A stretch of DNA of 64,000 nt from contig NZ_BCYO01000007.1 of NCBI RefSeq assembly GCF_001598235.1, positions 124,001 through 188,000 on the forward strand, given 5' to 3'. Shown piece by piece: positions 9,893 through 18,986 of the stretch (within the stretch, counting starts at the first letter, position 1; every line of letters begins with the position of its first letter). The notes under the pieces were generated by a model. That model worked only from the letters and a program-made list of their open reading frames with translations, ran no database searches and was not told the origin of the DNA. The stretch comes from Polaromonas jejuensis NBRC 106434. GTDB taxonomy: Bacteria; Pseudomonadota; Gammaproteobacteria; Burkholderiales; Burkholderiaceae_C. The translations under genes and the position numbers were made by a program.

Positions 9893-10172
9893 CGCGTTTG
9901 CCTCCCGTTGCACTGTGGTTGCGCCCCGTCAGTGCGGGCTGCATGGGCGGTCGCGCCGTCTGCACTTTCTGGCTGATCGCGATCCCTTCCCGGTAAGCAT
10001 CATCCGAAACCAGCGCCTCCGGCCCCTGCATGATGTACACCGCCGTGACCGCACAAGCCAGCACCGCAGACAGTGGCCCGGCAATCACCAGCCAGACATA
10101 AGGCTCCTTCCACCAAGGGGGGGCCGTGGAGATCCGCGAAACATGGCGGGCGGTTTTGTTAACAGGATTCAT
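9879..10172 (-). CDS. ccoH: FixH/CcoH-like cbb3 oxidase assembly protein
   Basis: A 97-residue protein with one membrane segment (about residues 25-48) after a short basic N-terminus with the PPWWKEPYVW motif seen in FixH-family proteins. FixH/CcoH stays with the cbb3 oxidase and supports its assembly. It is shorter than rhizobial FixH (about 150-170 residues), and the periplasmic part is reduced to about 50 residues. It lies 24 bp after ccoG on the same strand, as in other cco accessory operons. The assignment rests on position and the short motif. Confidence 0.7.
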   Translation of the reverse strand: MNPVNKTARHVSRISTAPPWWKEPYVWLVIAGPLSAVLACAVTAVYIMQGPEALVSDDAYREGIAISQKVQTARPPMQPALTGRNHSATGGKRDEQP

Positions 10173-10196
10173 GCTTTGCCTTATTGAGCCAAATGT

Positions 10197-11675
10197 CTAA
10201 CGGGGTACCAGGAAGACTGATTTTTCGGTCACCTTATCGGCCGACGTAGTGATCACGAATTCAATCGGGTGCGAGCCGGCCGTGGCCGCGTTGGGCGGTG
10301 CCTGCACGCGCACCGGCACCCAGCGTGAAGTGGCGGCATCCACCACCACCGCCGCGTCCGACGCCATCCTGACCCCGTCAATCCCGTTCACACGAATCGC
10401 ATACTGCTGGCTGTGTTCGGTGGCATTCATGATTTGCAGGCGGTAGACGTTTTCGATCTGGCCCTGCCCCACCATGCGGGCCATCACCCCGCGGTCGCGC
10501 ACCACATCCACCTTGAAGCTGGCGCGGGTCAGCAGGCTTCCCAGCAGCCCCAGGCTGACCGCCGCGAGAACCGCGGTGTAGATCAGCACCCTGGGGCGCA
10601 GCACCCGGCGAAACATGGCCGCCCGGGACAACTTTTGACTGATGCCGTTTTGCGTACTGTTGCGAATCAAACCGCGCGGGTAATGCATCTTGTCCATGAC
10701 CCCGTCACACACATCAATGCAGGCCGCGCAACTGATGCATTCATACTGCAGGCCGTTGCGGATGTCGATGCCGGTCGGGCACACCTGCACGCACAGGCCG
10801 CAGTCAATACAGTCCCCTAGCCCTTTGGCCTGGTAGTCGGCTGGCTTGTCACTGCGCGGACGTGAGCCTCGGCCTTCGCCCCGGGCTGCGTCATAGGTAA
10901 CGATCAGCGTGTCGCGGTCAAACATGGCACTCTGAAAGCGTGCATACGGGCACATGTACTTACAGACCTGCTCGCGCATCCAGCCCGCGTTGCCATAGGT
11001 GGCAAAGCCATAAAACAGCACCCAGAACAATTCCCACGGCCCCAGCGAAAAACTGAGGACCGAAGCCGCCAGTTCCTTGATCGGCGTGAAATAGCCGACA
11101 AAAGTAAAGCCGGTCCATAAGCCGATCGCGATCCACGCCGCGTGCTTGGCGCTTTTGCGGGCCAGCTTGGCAGCCCCCCAAGGGGATTTGTCCAGCCGCA
11201 TCCGCGCCACCCTGTCGCCCTCGATTTTGCGCTCCACCCACATGAAGATTTCGGTGTACACCGTTTGTGGACAGGCGTAGCCGCACCACAGCCGCCCGGC
11301 CACCGCCGTGAACAGAAATAGCGACAGCGCGCTGATGATGAGCAGGCCCGTCAGGTAAATCAGGTCCTGCGGGTACAGCACCAGATTGAAAATGTAGAAA
11401 CGCCGGGCACCCAGGTCAAACAACATGGCTTGCCGCTCATTCATGGACAGCCAGGGCAGCCCGTAAAACACCAGCTGCGTCACCCACACCATGGCCCAGC
11501 GCCACTGGTTGAACCAGCCCGAGACACTGCGGGCATAGATCTTTTGCTCAGACTGGTACAGCGACACCACGGCCGAAGAGTCGTCTTCTGCTGCCCTACC
11601 GGCAGCCACACCGCCCACCGCCACAATCGGAATGACGCGTTTCGGCAAGCGGGAAGTGCTGCTGGGAGATGTCAC
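10197..11675 (-). CDS. ccoG: cbb3 oxidase accessory protein CcoG (FixG), polyferredoxin
   Basis: A 492-residue membrane polyferredoxin needed for copper handling during cbb3 oxidase assembly. The N-terminal half carries several membrane helices. The centre has CGYACPQTVYTE and two [4Fe-4S] motifs, CIDCGLCVQVCPTG and CISCAACIDVCD. The C-terminal third is a periplasmic Ig-like domain typical of FixG. The start is a GTG at 11675. It lies 12 bp after ccoP and 24 bp before the ccoH-like gene, all on the minus strand in one operon. Confidence 0.95.
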   Translation of the reverse strand: MTSPSSTSRLPKRVIPIVAVGGVAAGRAAEDDSSAVVSLYQSEQKIYARSVSGWFNQWRWAMVWVTQLVFYGLPWLSMNERQAMLFDLGARRFYIFNLVLYPQDLIYLTGLLIISALSLFLFTAVAGRLWCGYACPQTVYTEIFMWVERKIEGDRVARMRLDKSPWGAAKLARKSAKHAAWIAIGLWTGFTFVGYFTPIKELAASVLSFSLGPWELFWVLFYGFATYGNAGWMREQVCKYMCPYARFQSAMFDRDTLIVTYDAARGEGRGSRPRSDKPADYQAKGLGDCIDCGLCVQVCPTGIDIRNGLQYECISCAACIDVCDGVMDKMHYPRGLIRNSTQNGISQKLSRAAMFRRVLRPRVLIYTAVLAAVSLGLLGSLLTRASFKVDVVRDRGVMARMVGQGQIENVYRLQIMNATEHSQQYAIRVNGIDGVRMASDAAVVVDAATSRWVPVRVQAPPNAATAGSHPIEFVITTSADKVTEKSVFLVPR

Positions 11676-11687
11676 GCCAACCGTCCC

Positions 11688-12662
11688 TTAGTTCGGCTTG
11701 ATGCCCGGTGCCGCGGCCCCGGAACTCGCCGGAAAGCTGCTGCCCGACAAGCTCAGCACATAAGCCGACACCACATGAATCTGCTCGGCCGTCAACTTGG
11801 GCGACTGGGCCGGCATGACGTTGGTCTTGCCGTTTTTGACGATGTTGGCAATCGCGGCCTCGCCCCAGCCGTGCAGCCAGTAGTCATCCGTCAGATTGGG
11901 GGCGCCCAGCGCCTTGTTGCCTTTGCCGTCCACGCCATGGCAGGCGGCACAGGCCGAAAACTTTTTCTTGCCGCTGTAGGCCTTGATCTCGTTATGCGGG
12001 CTGCCCGACAGCGACAACACGTAATTGGCCAGCTCACTGATCTCGGCCTCGCCGCCTATGGCCGCCCCCATGGGCGGCATCACGCCGGTACGGCCGTTCG
12101 TCACCGTCTGCACGATGTGCTCGGCACTCCGTTGGCCCAGCCATGCGGCATTGGCATTGGTGAGATTGGGGTAGGACTTGCTGCCGCGCCCGTCGGAGCC
12201 GTGGCACTGCGAGCAATTGTTCATGAACAGCCGCTCGCCGATGGCCATGGCGCGCGGATCTCTTACCAGCGCTTCAACGGGTTGCGCGGTGAACTCGGCA
12301 TAGAGCGGTGCCACTTGAGCGCGGACCTGGCGGACATCCTGCGTGTGCTCGGCCTCGGTCGACCATTTCAACAGCCCCGGAAAACTGCCCAGGCCGGGGA
12401 AAACCACCAGATAACCCAGCGCAAAAACCACCGTCAGAATGAACAGCCACATCCACCACAGCGGCAGGGGGTTGTTCAGCTCCCGCAAGTCCTCGTCCCA
12501 GACATGGCCGGTGGTGTTGTCGCTCGCCTGCCCTGACTGCCCCGGATGCGCGCTGACCCTGGCTTTGCCGGCTACCCACAGCAACCAGGCGCAGGCAAGA
12601 ATCGACACCAGGCTGATGGCCGCCACATACCAGGGCCAGAATCCGTTCGTGAAATCGCTCAT
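11688..12662 (-). CDS. ccoP: cbb3-type cytochrome c oxidase subunit III (CcoP)
   Basis: A 324-residue di-haem subunit that passes electrons from cytochrome c towards CcoO/CcoN. The N-terminus has two hydrophobic helices (about residues 9-30 and 68-90) and the CcoP_N pattern HVWDEDLRELNNPLPLWW. Two haem c motifs follow, CSQCH and CAACH, each with a downstream Met ligand in VMPA/VMPP-type segments. The two-helix N-terminus is the beta-proteobacterial form. It is 11 bp from ccoQ. Confidence 0.96.
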   Translation of the reverse strand: MSDFTNGFWPWYVAAISLVSILACAWLLWVAGKARVSAHPGQSGQASDNTTGHVWDEDLRELNNPLPLWWMWLFILTVVFALGYLVVFPGLGSFPGLLKWSTEAEHTQDVRQVRAQVAPLYAEFTAQPVEALVRDPRAMAIGERLFMNNCSQCHGSDGRGSKSYPNLTNANAAWLGQRSAEHIVQTVTNGRTGVMPPMGAAIGGEAEISELANYVLSLSGSPHNEIKAYSGKKKFSACAACHGVDGKGNKALGAPNLTDDYWLHGWGEAAIANIVKNGKTNVMPAQSPKLTAEQIHVVSAYVLSLSGSSFPASSGAAAPGIKPN

Positions 12663-12673
12663 CGTGACTGCTC

Positions 12674-12811
12674 CTATTCAGACCGGAAGGGCAGTTGCGC
12701 CGCATCGTCAAACTGCGCTTTTCTGGCGGGCAAACAAACCCACACCAGAATCCCGATGAAGACGGCAAACGCGGCCACGGTGACCAAGCTGCGCAGTAGG
12801 TTGATATCCAT
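12674..12811 (-). CDS. ccoQ: cbb3-type oxidase subunit CcoQ
   Basis: A 45-residue single-helix protein (hydrophobic residues 10-27) starting at ATG 12811. CcoQ is a short membrane subunit found between ccoO and ccoP; it stabilises the complex. The order ccoN-O-Q-P and the 11-bp gaps on both sides support the call, and the small helix followed by a polar tail fits. Confidence 0.88.
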   Translation of the reverse strand: MDINLLRSLVTVAAFAVFIGILVWVCLPARKAQFDDAAQLPFRSE

Positions 12812-12822
12812 GGTGAGTCCTC

Positions 12823-13428
12823 TTATTTCAGTGCCAGGCCCAGGCCCTGCAAATACGCCACCAGCGCATCCAGCTCGGTCTTGCCTTTGACCTCTTCGGG
12901 CGCGCTGGCGATTTCGGCATCGGTGTAAGGCACGCCTACCGAGCGCAGGGCTTTCATGCGGCGCTGAACGGATTCGGCATCGGCCGGGGCTTTTTCCAGC
13001 CAGGGATAGGCCGGCATGATGGATTCGGGCACCAGGTCGCGCGGGCTCACCAGGTGCAGGCGCTGCCATTCGTCGCTGTACTTGCCGCCCACGCGGTGCA
13101 GATCGGGACCGGTGCGCTTGCTGCCCCACTGAAACGGGTGGTCGTACACAAACTCACCGGCCACGGAATAATGGCCGTAGCGCAGGGTCTCGGCCACCAG
13201 CGGCCGGATCATTTGCGAGTGGCAGTTGTAGCAGCCTTCGCGCACATAAATATCGCGGCCCACCAGCTTCAGGGGCGAGTCCGGCACCACCCCCTTGATG
13301 GCTTGCGTGGTGGACTTCTGGAAGAACAGGGGAACAATTTCAACCAGACCGCCGACGGCCACGACGATCAGAACCAGAACAATCATCAACCAGTTGCTGG
13401 TTTCAATTTTTTCGTGTGAAAAAGACAT
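12823..13428 (-). CDS. ccoO: cbb3-type cytochrome c oxidase subunit II (CcoO)
   Basis: A 201-residue membrane-anchored monohaem cytochrome. One N-terminal helix (residues 12-34) is followed by EGCYNCHSQMIRP, the haem c site with the CcoO-specific QMIRP extension, and by FQWGSKRTGPDL. The second ATG (13428) was chosen because GAAAGAAG precedes it. The upstream ATG at 13449 would overlap ccoN and has no ribosome site. Confidence 0.95.
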   Translation of the reverse strand: MSFSHEKIETSNWLMIVLVLIVVAVGGLVEIVPLFFQKSTTQAIKGVVPDSPLKLVGRDIYVREGCYNCHSQMIRPLVAETLRYGHYSVAGEFVYDHPFQWGSKRTGPDLHRVGGKYSDEWQRLHLVSPRDLVPESIMPAYPWLEKAPADAESVQRRMKALRSVGVPYTDAEIASAPEEVKGKTELDALVAYLQGLGLALK

Positions 13429-13441
13429 AAGGGCGCTTCTT

Positions 13442-14920
13442 TCAGGCATGTGCCAGACTGCGTGGAATCGTGGTGCTGGACGGCTTGCCGGCCAGCGCCG
13501 TCATGGCGACGTTCCAGGCCATCAGCACCATGCCGCTCAGGTACAGCAGACCGCCCAAAAAGCGCACCACATAAAACGGGTAGGTCGCCTTGACGCTCTC
13601 CACAAAGGTGTAGGTCAATGAGCCATCGGTGTTGATGGCGCGCCACATCAGGCCCTGCATCACGCCGGCAATCCACATGGCGGCGATGTACAGCACGATG
13701 CCAATCGTGGCCATCCAGAAATGGACCTCGATGGCCTTGACGCTGTGCATTCTGGTTTGCCCAAACAGGCGCGGCACCAGGAAGTAGAGCGCGCCCATCG
13801 AAATAAAACCGACCCAGCCCAGCGTGCCGCCATGCACATGGGCAATGCCCCAGTCGGTGTAATGCGACAAGGCGTTGACCGTCTTGATGGACATCATGGG
13901 CCCCTCGAAGGTGGCGATGCCGTAGAAGGACAGGGCCACAATCATGAAGCGGATGATCGGGTCTTCACGCAGCTTGTGCCAGGCGCCCGACAGGGTCATC
14001 ACGCCATTGATCATGCCGCCCCAGCTGGGGGCCAGCAGAATGAGCGAGAACACCATGCCAATGGACTGCGTCCAGTCGGGCAGCGCGGTGTAGTGCAAAT
14101 GGTGCGGGCCGGCCCACATGTAGGTGAAGATCAGCGCCCAGAAATGGACGATGGAAAGCCGGTAGGAATACACCGGCCGCTCGGCCTGCTTGGGAATGAA
14201 GTAATACACAATCCCCAGAAAACCGGCCGTCAAAAAGAAGCCCACGGCGTTGTGGCCGTACCACCACTGCACCATGGCGTCCTGCACGCCGGCGTAGGCC
14301 GAATAAGACTTCATCCAGCCTGCAGGCACGACCGCGCCGTTGACGATATGCAGCAGCGCAACGGCGATGATGAACGCACCATAAAACCAGTTGGCCACAT
14401 AGATATGCCTGACCTTGCGCAGGCCAATCGTGCCGAAAAACACCATCGCATAAGCCACCCAGGTCAGGGCAATCAAAATCGCGATCGGCCATTCCAGTTC
14501 GGCGTATTCCTTGCCGCGGGTAAAACCCATGGGCAGCGAGATGGCGGCCCCGACAATCACCGCCTGCCAGCCCCAGAAGTGAAAGGCCGCCAGCTTGTCC
14601 GAAATGATCCGAACCTGGCAGGTGCGCTGCACCACGTAGTAGCTGGTGGCAAACAGCGCGCAGCCGCCAAACGCAAAGATGGCGGCATTGGTGTGCAGCG
14701 GGCGCAGGCGCCCGAATGACAGCCAGGCAATGCCGAAGTTGAGCTCGGGCCAGGCCATTTGCGCCGCGATGAACACGCCGACCAGCATGCTGACGACACC
14801 CCAGACCACGGCCATCACGGCAAACTGGCGCACGATCCTGTCGTTGTACTGCGTGGCGTGCGAAGCTGCCCAGCCCGATTGGGATGCCCGCATCGCGGGG
14901 GTTGAAAGTACGGCACTCAT
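13442..14920 (-). CDS. ccoN: cbb3-type cytochrome c oxidase subunit I (CcoN)
   Basis: A 492-residue haem-copper oxidase subunit of C type with about 12 hydrophobic helices; it contains the haem b / b3-CuB oxygen-reducing centre of this high-affinity oxidase. The expected His-rich segments are present, for example NAAIFAFGG and LRPLHTNAA near the first haem ligand, [18 protein letters not shown] with the CuB His, and [11 protein letters not shown] for the last haem ligands. The ATG at 14920 was preferred to the TTG one codon upstream. An FNR box lies 60-73 bp upstream, inside ccoS. Confidence 0.97.
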   Translation of the reverse strand: MSAVLSTPAMRASQSGWAASHATQYNDRIVRQFAVMAVVWGVVSMLVGVFIAAQMAWPELNFGIAWLSFGRLRPLHTNAAIFAFGGCALFATSYYVVQRTCQVRIISDKLAAFHFWGWQAVIVGAAISLPMGFTRGKEYAELEWPIAILIALTWVAYAMVFFGTIGLRKVRHIYVANWFYGAFIIAVALLHIVNGAVVPAGWMKSYSAYAGVQDAMVQWWYGHNAVGFFLTAGFLGIVYYFIPKQAERPVYSYRLSIVHFWALIFTYMWAGPHHLHYTALPDWTQSIGMVFSLILLAPSWGGMINGVMTLSGAWHKLREDPIIRFMIVALSFYGIATFEGPMMSIKTVNALSHYTDWGIAHVHGGTLGWVGFISMGALYFLVPRLFGQTRMHSVKAIEVHFWMATIGIVLYIAAMWIAGVMQGLMWRAINTDGSLTYTFVESVKATYPFYVVRFLGGLLYLSGMVLMAWNVAMTALAGKPSSTTIPRSLAHA

Positions 14921-14949
14921 CAAGCAGTCCTCGGTGACCTAAGTTAACT

Positions 14950-15165
14950 TCAGTGTGCCGCTGGGACGTGATGCGCGTGTTGATATGGATCAATAGAGAT
15001 CAAGTCTGCTGATTCACCGGACGTCATCGCTTCATCCTGGAAAATGCGTTGCCCTTCGCTTTCCATGTCTTCAAACTGACCCGACCAGACCGCCCATGCC
15101 AGCACCCCCAGCACCGCCAGCGCCAGCAACACCGACAGGGGAACCAGAAGAAACAAAACATCCAT
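14950..15165 (-). CDS. ccoS: cbb3-type oxidase assembly protein CcoS
   Basis: A 71-residue protein with one N-terminal helix (residues 3-29) and the WAVWSGQFEDME motif typical of CcoS, which is needed to insert haem and copper into CcoN. The C-terminal 25 residues are longer than in the shortest homologues; this is where the FNR box of ccoN lies. It starts 6 bp after the ccoI stop, so the two are probably co-translated. Confidence 0.92.
   Translation of the reverse strand: MDVLFLLVPLSVLLALAVLGVLAWAVWSGQFEDMESEGQRIFQDEAMTSGESADLISIDPYQHAHHVPAAH
14980..14993. promoter_or_regulatory. FNR box upstream of ccoN (inside ccoS)
   Basis: TTGATATGGATCAA is a perfect match to TTGAT-N4-ATCAA. Its centre is about 66 bp upstream of the ccoN ATG, within the ccoS reading frame. 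Confidence 0.88.
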
Positions 15166-15171
15166 GACAAC

Positions 15172-17508
15172 TCAGCTTTTTTCTTTCAGACGCGACAAAC
15201 GCGCCGCATTGGCAATGACCAGCAGCGAACTGAGCGCCATGCCGAATCCGGCCAGCCAGGCCGGTAGCCAGCCCATCAGGGCTAAAGGCACGCAGATCGC
15301 GTTGTAGGCAGCGGCCCACCAGAGGTTTTGGCGCACGACGCGCAGGGTCTGGCGCGCGTGGGCCAGCATGGCGGGCAACATCAGCAACTGCCCGCCCGGC
15401 ATGACGAGGTCAGACTGGGCCTGCGCCAGCGGCACGGCCTGCCCGAGGGCCACCGAGACATGGGCACGGGCCAGCACCGGTCCGTCGTTCAGGCCGTCCC
15501 CGACCATGAGCACCTTGCGGCCCTGTTGCTGCAAGGCCTGCAAGCGCTCCAGCTTGTTCTGGGGTGTGCAATCGCCCTGCACTTCTTTGATGCCCAGCCG
15601 GCCTGCTGCCCGCCTGGCCGCGGCATCGTTATCGCCCGACAGCATCTGCGCCTCAAGTCCCATCTTTTGCAAGCGGGTGACGGCTTCATGAGCATCAGGG
15701 CGAAGCACTTCGTCAAGGTCAAACCCGGCCAGCCAACCCGAATCGTCGGCCAGGTAGACCCGCAGGCTGTGGTGCGGGCCATCGAGCCGGCAAAACCGGG
15801 CCGAGCCCAGGCGCACCAGGCCCAGCACACCCGGCACAGGCAAATCGGTGAGTCGGCCCTCAAGCCCCTGGCCCGCAAACTCCCGCACATCGAAGACCTT
15901 CTGCGTTCCGGGCGTGAAGACCGGACCCGCCGCCTGCACCAATGCGCGCGACAGCGGGTGCAGCGAGTGTTGGGCCAGCGCGCACGCCAGTTGCAGCGCC
16001 TGCTCGGCCGTCATGCCCCTATGGGTGCTCACGCCGCGCAAGCCCATGCGGGCTTCGGTCAGGGTGCCGGTTTTATCAAAAATCACCGTGTCTATGCTGG
16101 CCAGATCTTCAAGCGCCTGCAAACGGCGCACCAGCACGCCATGCCGCGCCAGCAGGCCTGCGGAAGTCAGCATGGCGGTGGGCGTGGCCAGCGACAGCGC
16201 ACAGGGGCAGGTCACCACCAGCACGGCCACCGCCGCCATCAGGCCTCGGGCGGGGTCTGTGTTCCACCAGTACGCGGCGGCCAGAACTGCGGCCAACAGC
16301 ACAAAGCCCAAAAAAGGCTTGGCCACCCGGTCGGCCAGCAGCGCCAGTCGGGGCTTGTCTACGGCAGCCCGTGCCATCAGGGCCACAATCTGCGCGTAAC
16401 GGGTGCTCTCGCCGATGTTGTCAACGCGCACCTCCACGGCGGCCGACAGGTTGTGGCTGCCGGCCAGCACCGATGCGCCCAGCGGGCGGGCGACGGGACG
16501 GGATTCACCGGTCAGCAGCGCTTCATCGGCAAAGGTGTCGCCCAGGACAATCGTGCCGTCGGCCGGAAAAGCCTCCCCGGGCAGCACACGAACCAGATCA
16601 CCGGACACCAGCCGGCGCACGGCCACCCGCTCAAAGCCGCCGTGGGCCTGCTGCCGCTCCACGCTGTCGGGCAGCCGCTGCATCAGGCTGTCAAGGGCAC
16701 CGGCCGTGCGCGCACGCAGGCGCTGCTCCAGCCAGCGGCCGGTGAGCAGAAAAAAAACGAACATCGTCAGCGAATCAAAGTAAACCTCCTGCCCCCACCG
16801 GCCCTGTGGCTCAAAGGTGGCGGCGCTGCTGATGGCGAAGGTCATGACAATGCCCAGCGCCACCGGCAAATCCATGCTGATGCGGCGCTGCCTCAAATCG
16901 CGCAGCGCATTGCCAAAAAACGGCGCGCAGGAAAAGAACACCACGGGCAGGCTCAGCACCCAGGAGGCCCAGCGCAGCAGGCTTTGAATGTCGGGTGTGA
17001 TATCACCCGGCCCCGCGATGTAAGCCGGCGTCGCGTACATCATGACCTGCATCATGCAAAACCCGGCCACCAGCCAGCGCCACAGCGCCAGCCGCGCGAC
17101 CCTGCGGCCGTGCCGGAGCGCAAACGCATCGGCAGCGGGCAGCAGCCGGTAGCCCAAGGCCAGCGGCGCAGCCATCCACTCGGAAGGCCGGGTCAGCGCC
17201 GCCGCCCAGACAATGCTGGCGCGCTGACTCGCCGCACTGACCTGGGCAGCGCTGACGCCAGGAACCTCCAGCAGCGCCTGCTCCAGCGTGAGCGAACAGG
17301 CCGCGCAGTGCATGCCACGCACCACTACCTGCGACTCCCACAAGTCCGTCGTGTCCGCTGAGGCTTTGCCCGGGGTTGGCTCGGCGGGTTGGCTAAAAGT
17401 GGCCCACTCCTCAGGGTCGTCAAACACGGCAAGACGGCCGGGCCCGGTTTCCCGGATCACCCCAGGACCGGGCTCGGGCAACTCAGCTAGGAGGTCAGCG
17501 GCTTGCAT
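15172..17508 (-). CDS. ccoI: Copper-transporting P1B-type ATPase for cbb3 oxidase assembly (CcoI/FixI)
   Basis: A 778-residue P-type ATPase that exports copper for incorporation into CcoN. An N-terminal HMA domain carries GMHCAAC at about residue 66. Membrane helices include the CPCALSLATP ion-binding motif. Cytosolic landmarks are DKTGTLTEA (phosphorylated Asp), the HP locus in QHSLHPLSRAL, and GDGLNDGPVLA. The N-terminal Cys-rich extension seen in some FixI proteins is reduced here. It is the first gene of the cco transcript, with an FNR box about 35 bp upstream of its ATG. Confidence 0.95.
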   Translation of the reverse strand: MQAADLLAELPEPGPGVIRETGPGRLAVFDDPEEWATFSQPAEPTPGKASADTTDLWESQVVVRGMHCAACSLTLEQALLEVPGVSAAQVSAASQRASIVWAAALTRPSEWMAAPLALGYRLLPAADAFALRHGRRVARLALWRWLVAGFCMMQVMMYATPAYIAGPGDITPDIQSLLRWASWVLSLPVVFFSCAPFFGNALRDLRQRRISMDLPVALGIVMTFAISSAATFEPQGRWGQEVYFDSLTMFVFFLLTGRWLEQRLRARTAGALDSLMQRLPDSVERQQAHGGFERVAVRRLVSGDLVRVLPGEAFPADGTIVLGDTFADEALLTGESRPVARPLGASVLAGSHNLSAAVEVRVDNIGESTRYAQIVALMARAAVDKPRLALLADRVAKPFLGFVLLAAVLAAAYWWNTDPARGLMAAVAVLVVTCPCALSLATPTAMLTSAGLLARHGVLVRRLQALEDLASIDTVIFDKTGTLTEARMGLRGVSTHRGMTAEQALQLACALAQHSLHPLSRALVQAAGPVFTPGTQKVFDVREFAGQGLEGRLTDLPVPGVLGLVRLGSARFCRLDGPHHSLRVYLADDSGWLAGFDLDEVLRPDAHEAVTRLQKMGLEAQMLSGDNDAAARRAAGRLGIKEVQGDCTPQNKLERLQALQQQGRKVLMVGDGLNDGPVLARAHVSVALGQAVPLAQAQSDLVMPGGQLLMLPAMLAHARQTLRVVRQNLWWAAAYNAICVPLALMGWLPAWLAGFGMALSSLLVIANAARLSRLKEKS

Positions 17509-17542
17509 GGGCCAAGACTACCGGCAGCACAGGCCGGATACC

Positions 17543-17556
17543 TTGACATGGATCAA
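17543..17556. promoter_or_regulatory. FNR box upstream of ccoI
   Basis: TTGACATGGATCAA is identical to the hemN/fnr box and lies 35-48 bp upstream of the ccoI start codon. Confidence 0.85.
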
Positions 17557-17714
17557 GGACCGGGTCATCGGGGAGGTCTGGCAGGCGGCTGAAATGCCTC
17601 GGAACGGAGTCCGCCGATTTGCGGCCTCAAGCGTCCATCTCAGGCCGCTATTTTTTCACCAGACGTAAGCCAAGTAATCACCATGCGCGGAGCCGACGGG
17701 TTGCGTAAAAAGAG

Positions 17715-18758
17715 TTAACTCGTTCTTTGGCCCGCGAAATCAGTCCAGCACTGCTGCTCAAAATCGTAAAGTTTGCAGCGTCTGGCCGTCTCAAAATACC
17801 AGGCCCAGGAAAAGGGCTGAATCACGATGTGGCCGGGCAGTTTGGCTTCCAGCAGCGCCTGTGCCTGCTTGAGGCGATACAGCGGCACGCCCATGTCGAC
17901 ATGGTGCGCCGTGTGTTCCATGATGTGGTGCAGCGCGTTGCCAATGCCTGCACCAAAGGTCAGATGGACGGTGGTCGAAACAAAGGGGCTGGCCGCTGAC
18001 CAGTCTTTCTTTTGCGCATACCAGGCCACGCGGGTGTGGGTGTGATGCACATAGACGACAAAACCGATCAGGGCATTCCACACCAGCAAAGGCAGCAAAA
18101 ACCCGACACTTAATAGCCACCACGGCGACTGGCCGGTGGTGTAGGCCGCGTAGACCAGTGCGGTAACCCAGGCCATTGCTACGCCAGTGACCAGCAGGCA
18201 GTCGGCCGTAAAAATGCCTCGGCGTGTCGGCATCAGCTTTTTTGACGGGAAGTACATGCGCTTGAACCAGATTTCAAGCCCGTAGTAAAGCCACGGTGCC
18301 CAGCCGCTGCGGTACACCTGTTCCAGCACTCTGCGCCAGGCGGGAAGGCGCCGGTAAGCGTCGAGTGAATACGGCTGCCACACAAAGTCGAAGTCCTTGA
18401 GGTTGGTGTAGCCGTGGTGCACGACGTTGTGGCCCACGTCCCACAGGCTGTAGGGTGTGAGCGAGGGCAGGAACACCAGCCGCCCCAGCCAGCGGTTGAG
18501 CCGGCGGTGCGGCGTAAGGCTCTGGTGGCAGGCATCGTGACCCAAAATAAACAGCCGACCTATGACCAGGCCTGTGACGATGCCGGCCAGCACCTGCAGC
18601 GCGGGCTGGGCCAGCAAAACGGCCGCGCTGAACGCCAGCCCAAACAGCAGCAGATCCATCACCACCAGGCAAATGGCGTAAGCCGTGTTTTTGGTGACGA
18701 TGGGCGCAAGCCATTCTCGAATGATTTTGCGGTGCGGGATGACTGTAGCTTGGTGCAT
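17715..18758 (-). CDS. Membrane fatty-acid desaturase
   Basis: A 347-residue integral membrane di-iron desaturase that uses O2 to introduce a double bond into acyl chains. The three His boxes are present: HDACHQS (about residue 76), HNVVHHGYTN (about 110) and HHIMEHTAHH (about 270), with two pairs of hydrophobic segments between them. The ATG at 18758 was chosen; the longer frame would cross the FNR box. It follows the cco genes on the same strand but has its own promoter region with an FNR box, suggesting oxygen-dependent control of membrane lipids. Confidence 0.88.
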   Translation of the reverse strand: MHQATVIPHRKIIREWLAPIVTKNTAYAICLVVMDLLLFGLAFSAAVLLAQPALQVLAGIVTGLVIGRLFILGHDACHQSLTPHRRLNRWLGRLVFLPSLTPYSLWDVGHNVVHHGYTNLKDFDFVWQPYSLDAYRRLPAWRRVLEQVYRSGWAPWLYYGLEIWFKRMYFPSKKLMPTRRGIFTADCLLVTGVAMAWVTALVYAAYTTGQSPWWLLSVGFLLPLLVWNALIGFVVYVHHTHTRVAWYAQKKDWSAASPFVSTTVHLTFGAGIGNALHHIMEHTAHHVDMGVPLYRLKQAQALLEAKLPGHIVIQPFSWAWYFETARRCKLYDFEQQCWTDFAGQRTS

Positions 18759-18819
18759 AAGTTGAATATGAGCGCCCAGGGCGAAGCTTTTGAGCTTAGC
18801 GTCGGGAGCTCGCTGCGTG

Positions 18820-18833
18820 TTGATCCACGTCAA
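18820..18833. promoter_or_regulatory. FNR box upstream of the desaturase
   Basis: TTGATCCACGTCAA matches the FNR consensus at 9 of 10 fixed positions (right half GTCAA) and lies 62-75 bp upstream of the desaturase ATG. Confidence 0.75.
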
Positions 18834-18885
18834 GCACTGCTGAGGCCCTATGAGCGGTTGCGCAATGTGCCCGGCACTGGCATGG

Positions 18886-18908
18886 AAAAAAGCCACCAGG
18901 AGGTGGCT
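18886..18908 (-). terminator. Rho-independent terminator of the DCC-family gene
   Basis: AGCCACC and GGTGGCT form a 7-bp stem with an AGGA loop, followed on the minus strand by a run of six T. It lies about 80 bp past the stop of the DCC-family gene. Confidence 0.85.
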
Positions 18909-18986
18909 TTGTGCAAGGAAACGGGCGCTCTTCTTTCAGCCCGGCCGCTGGGCGCAGCGCCTGCGCCTTGTCGATACTCTCTGGAA

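Noticed and set aside
15328-17361. A 677-codon frame antisense to ccoI
   Set aside because: Low-complexity His/Arg/Gln content and no motif; ccoI has all P-type ATPase motifs.
17621-17656. GCGGCCT...AGGCCGC stem with a T-run, terminator-like
   Set aside because: The T-run is on the plus strand where no gene ends; flanking genes are on the minus strand. The loop is 14 bases. It may be a relic of regulatory RNA but I cannot support that.
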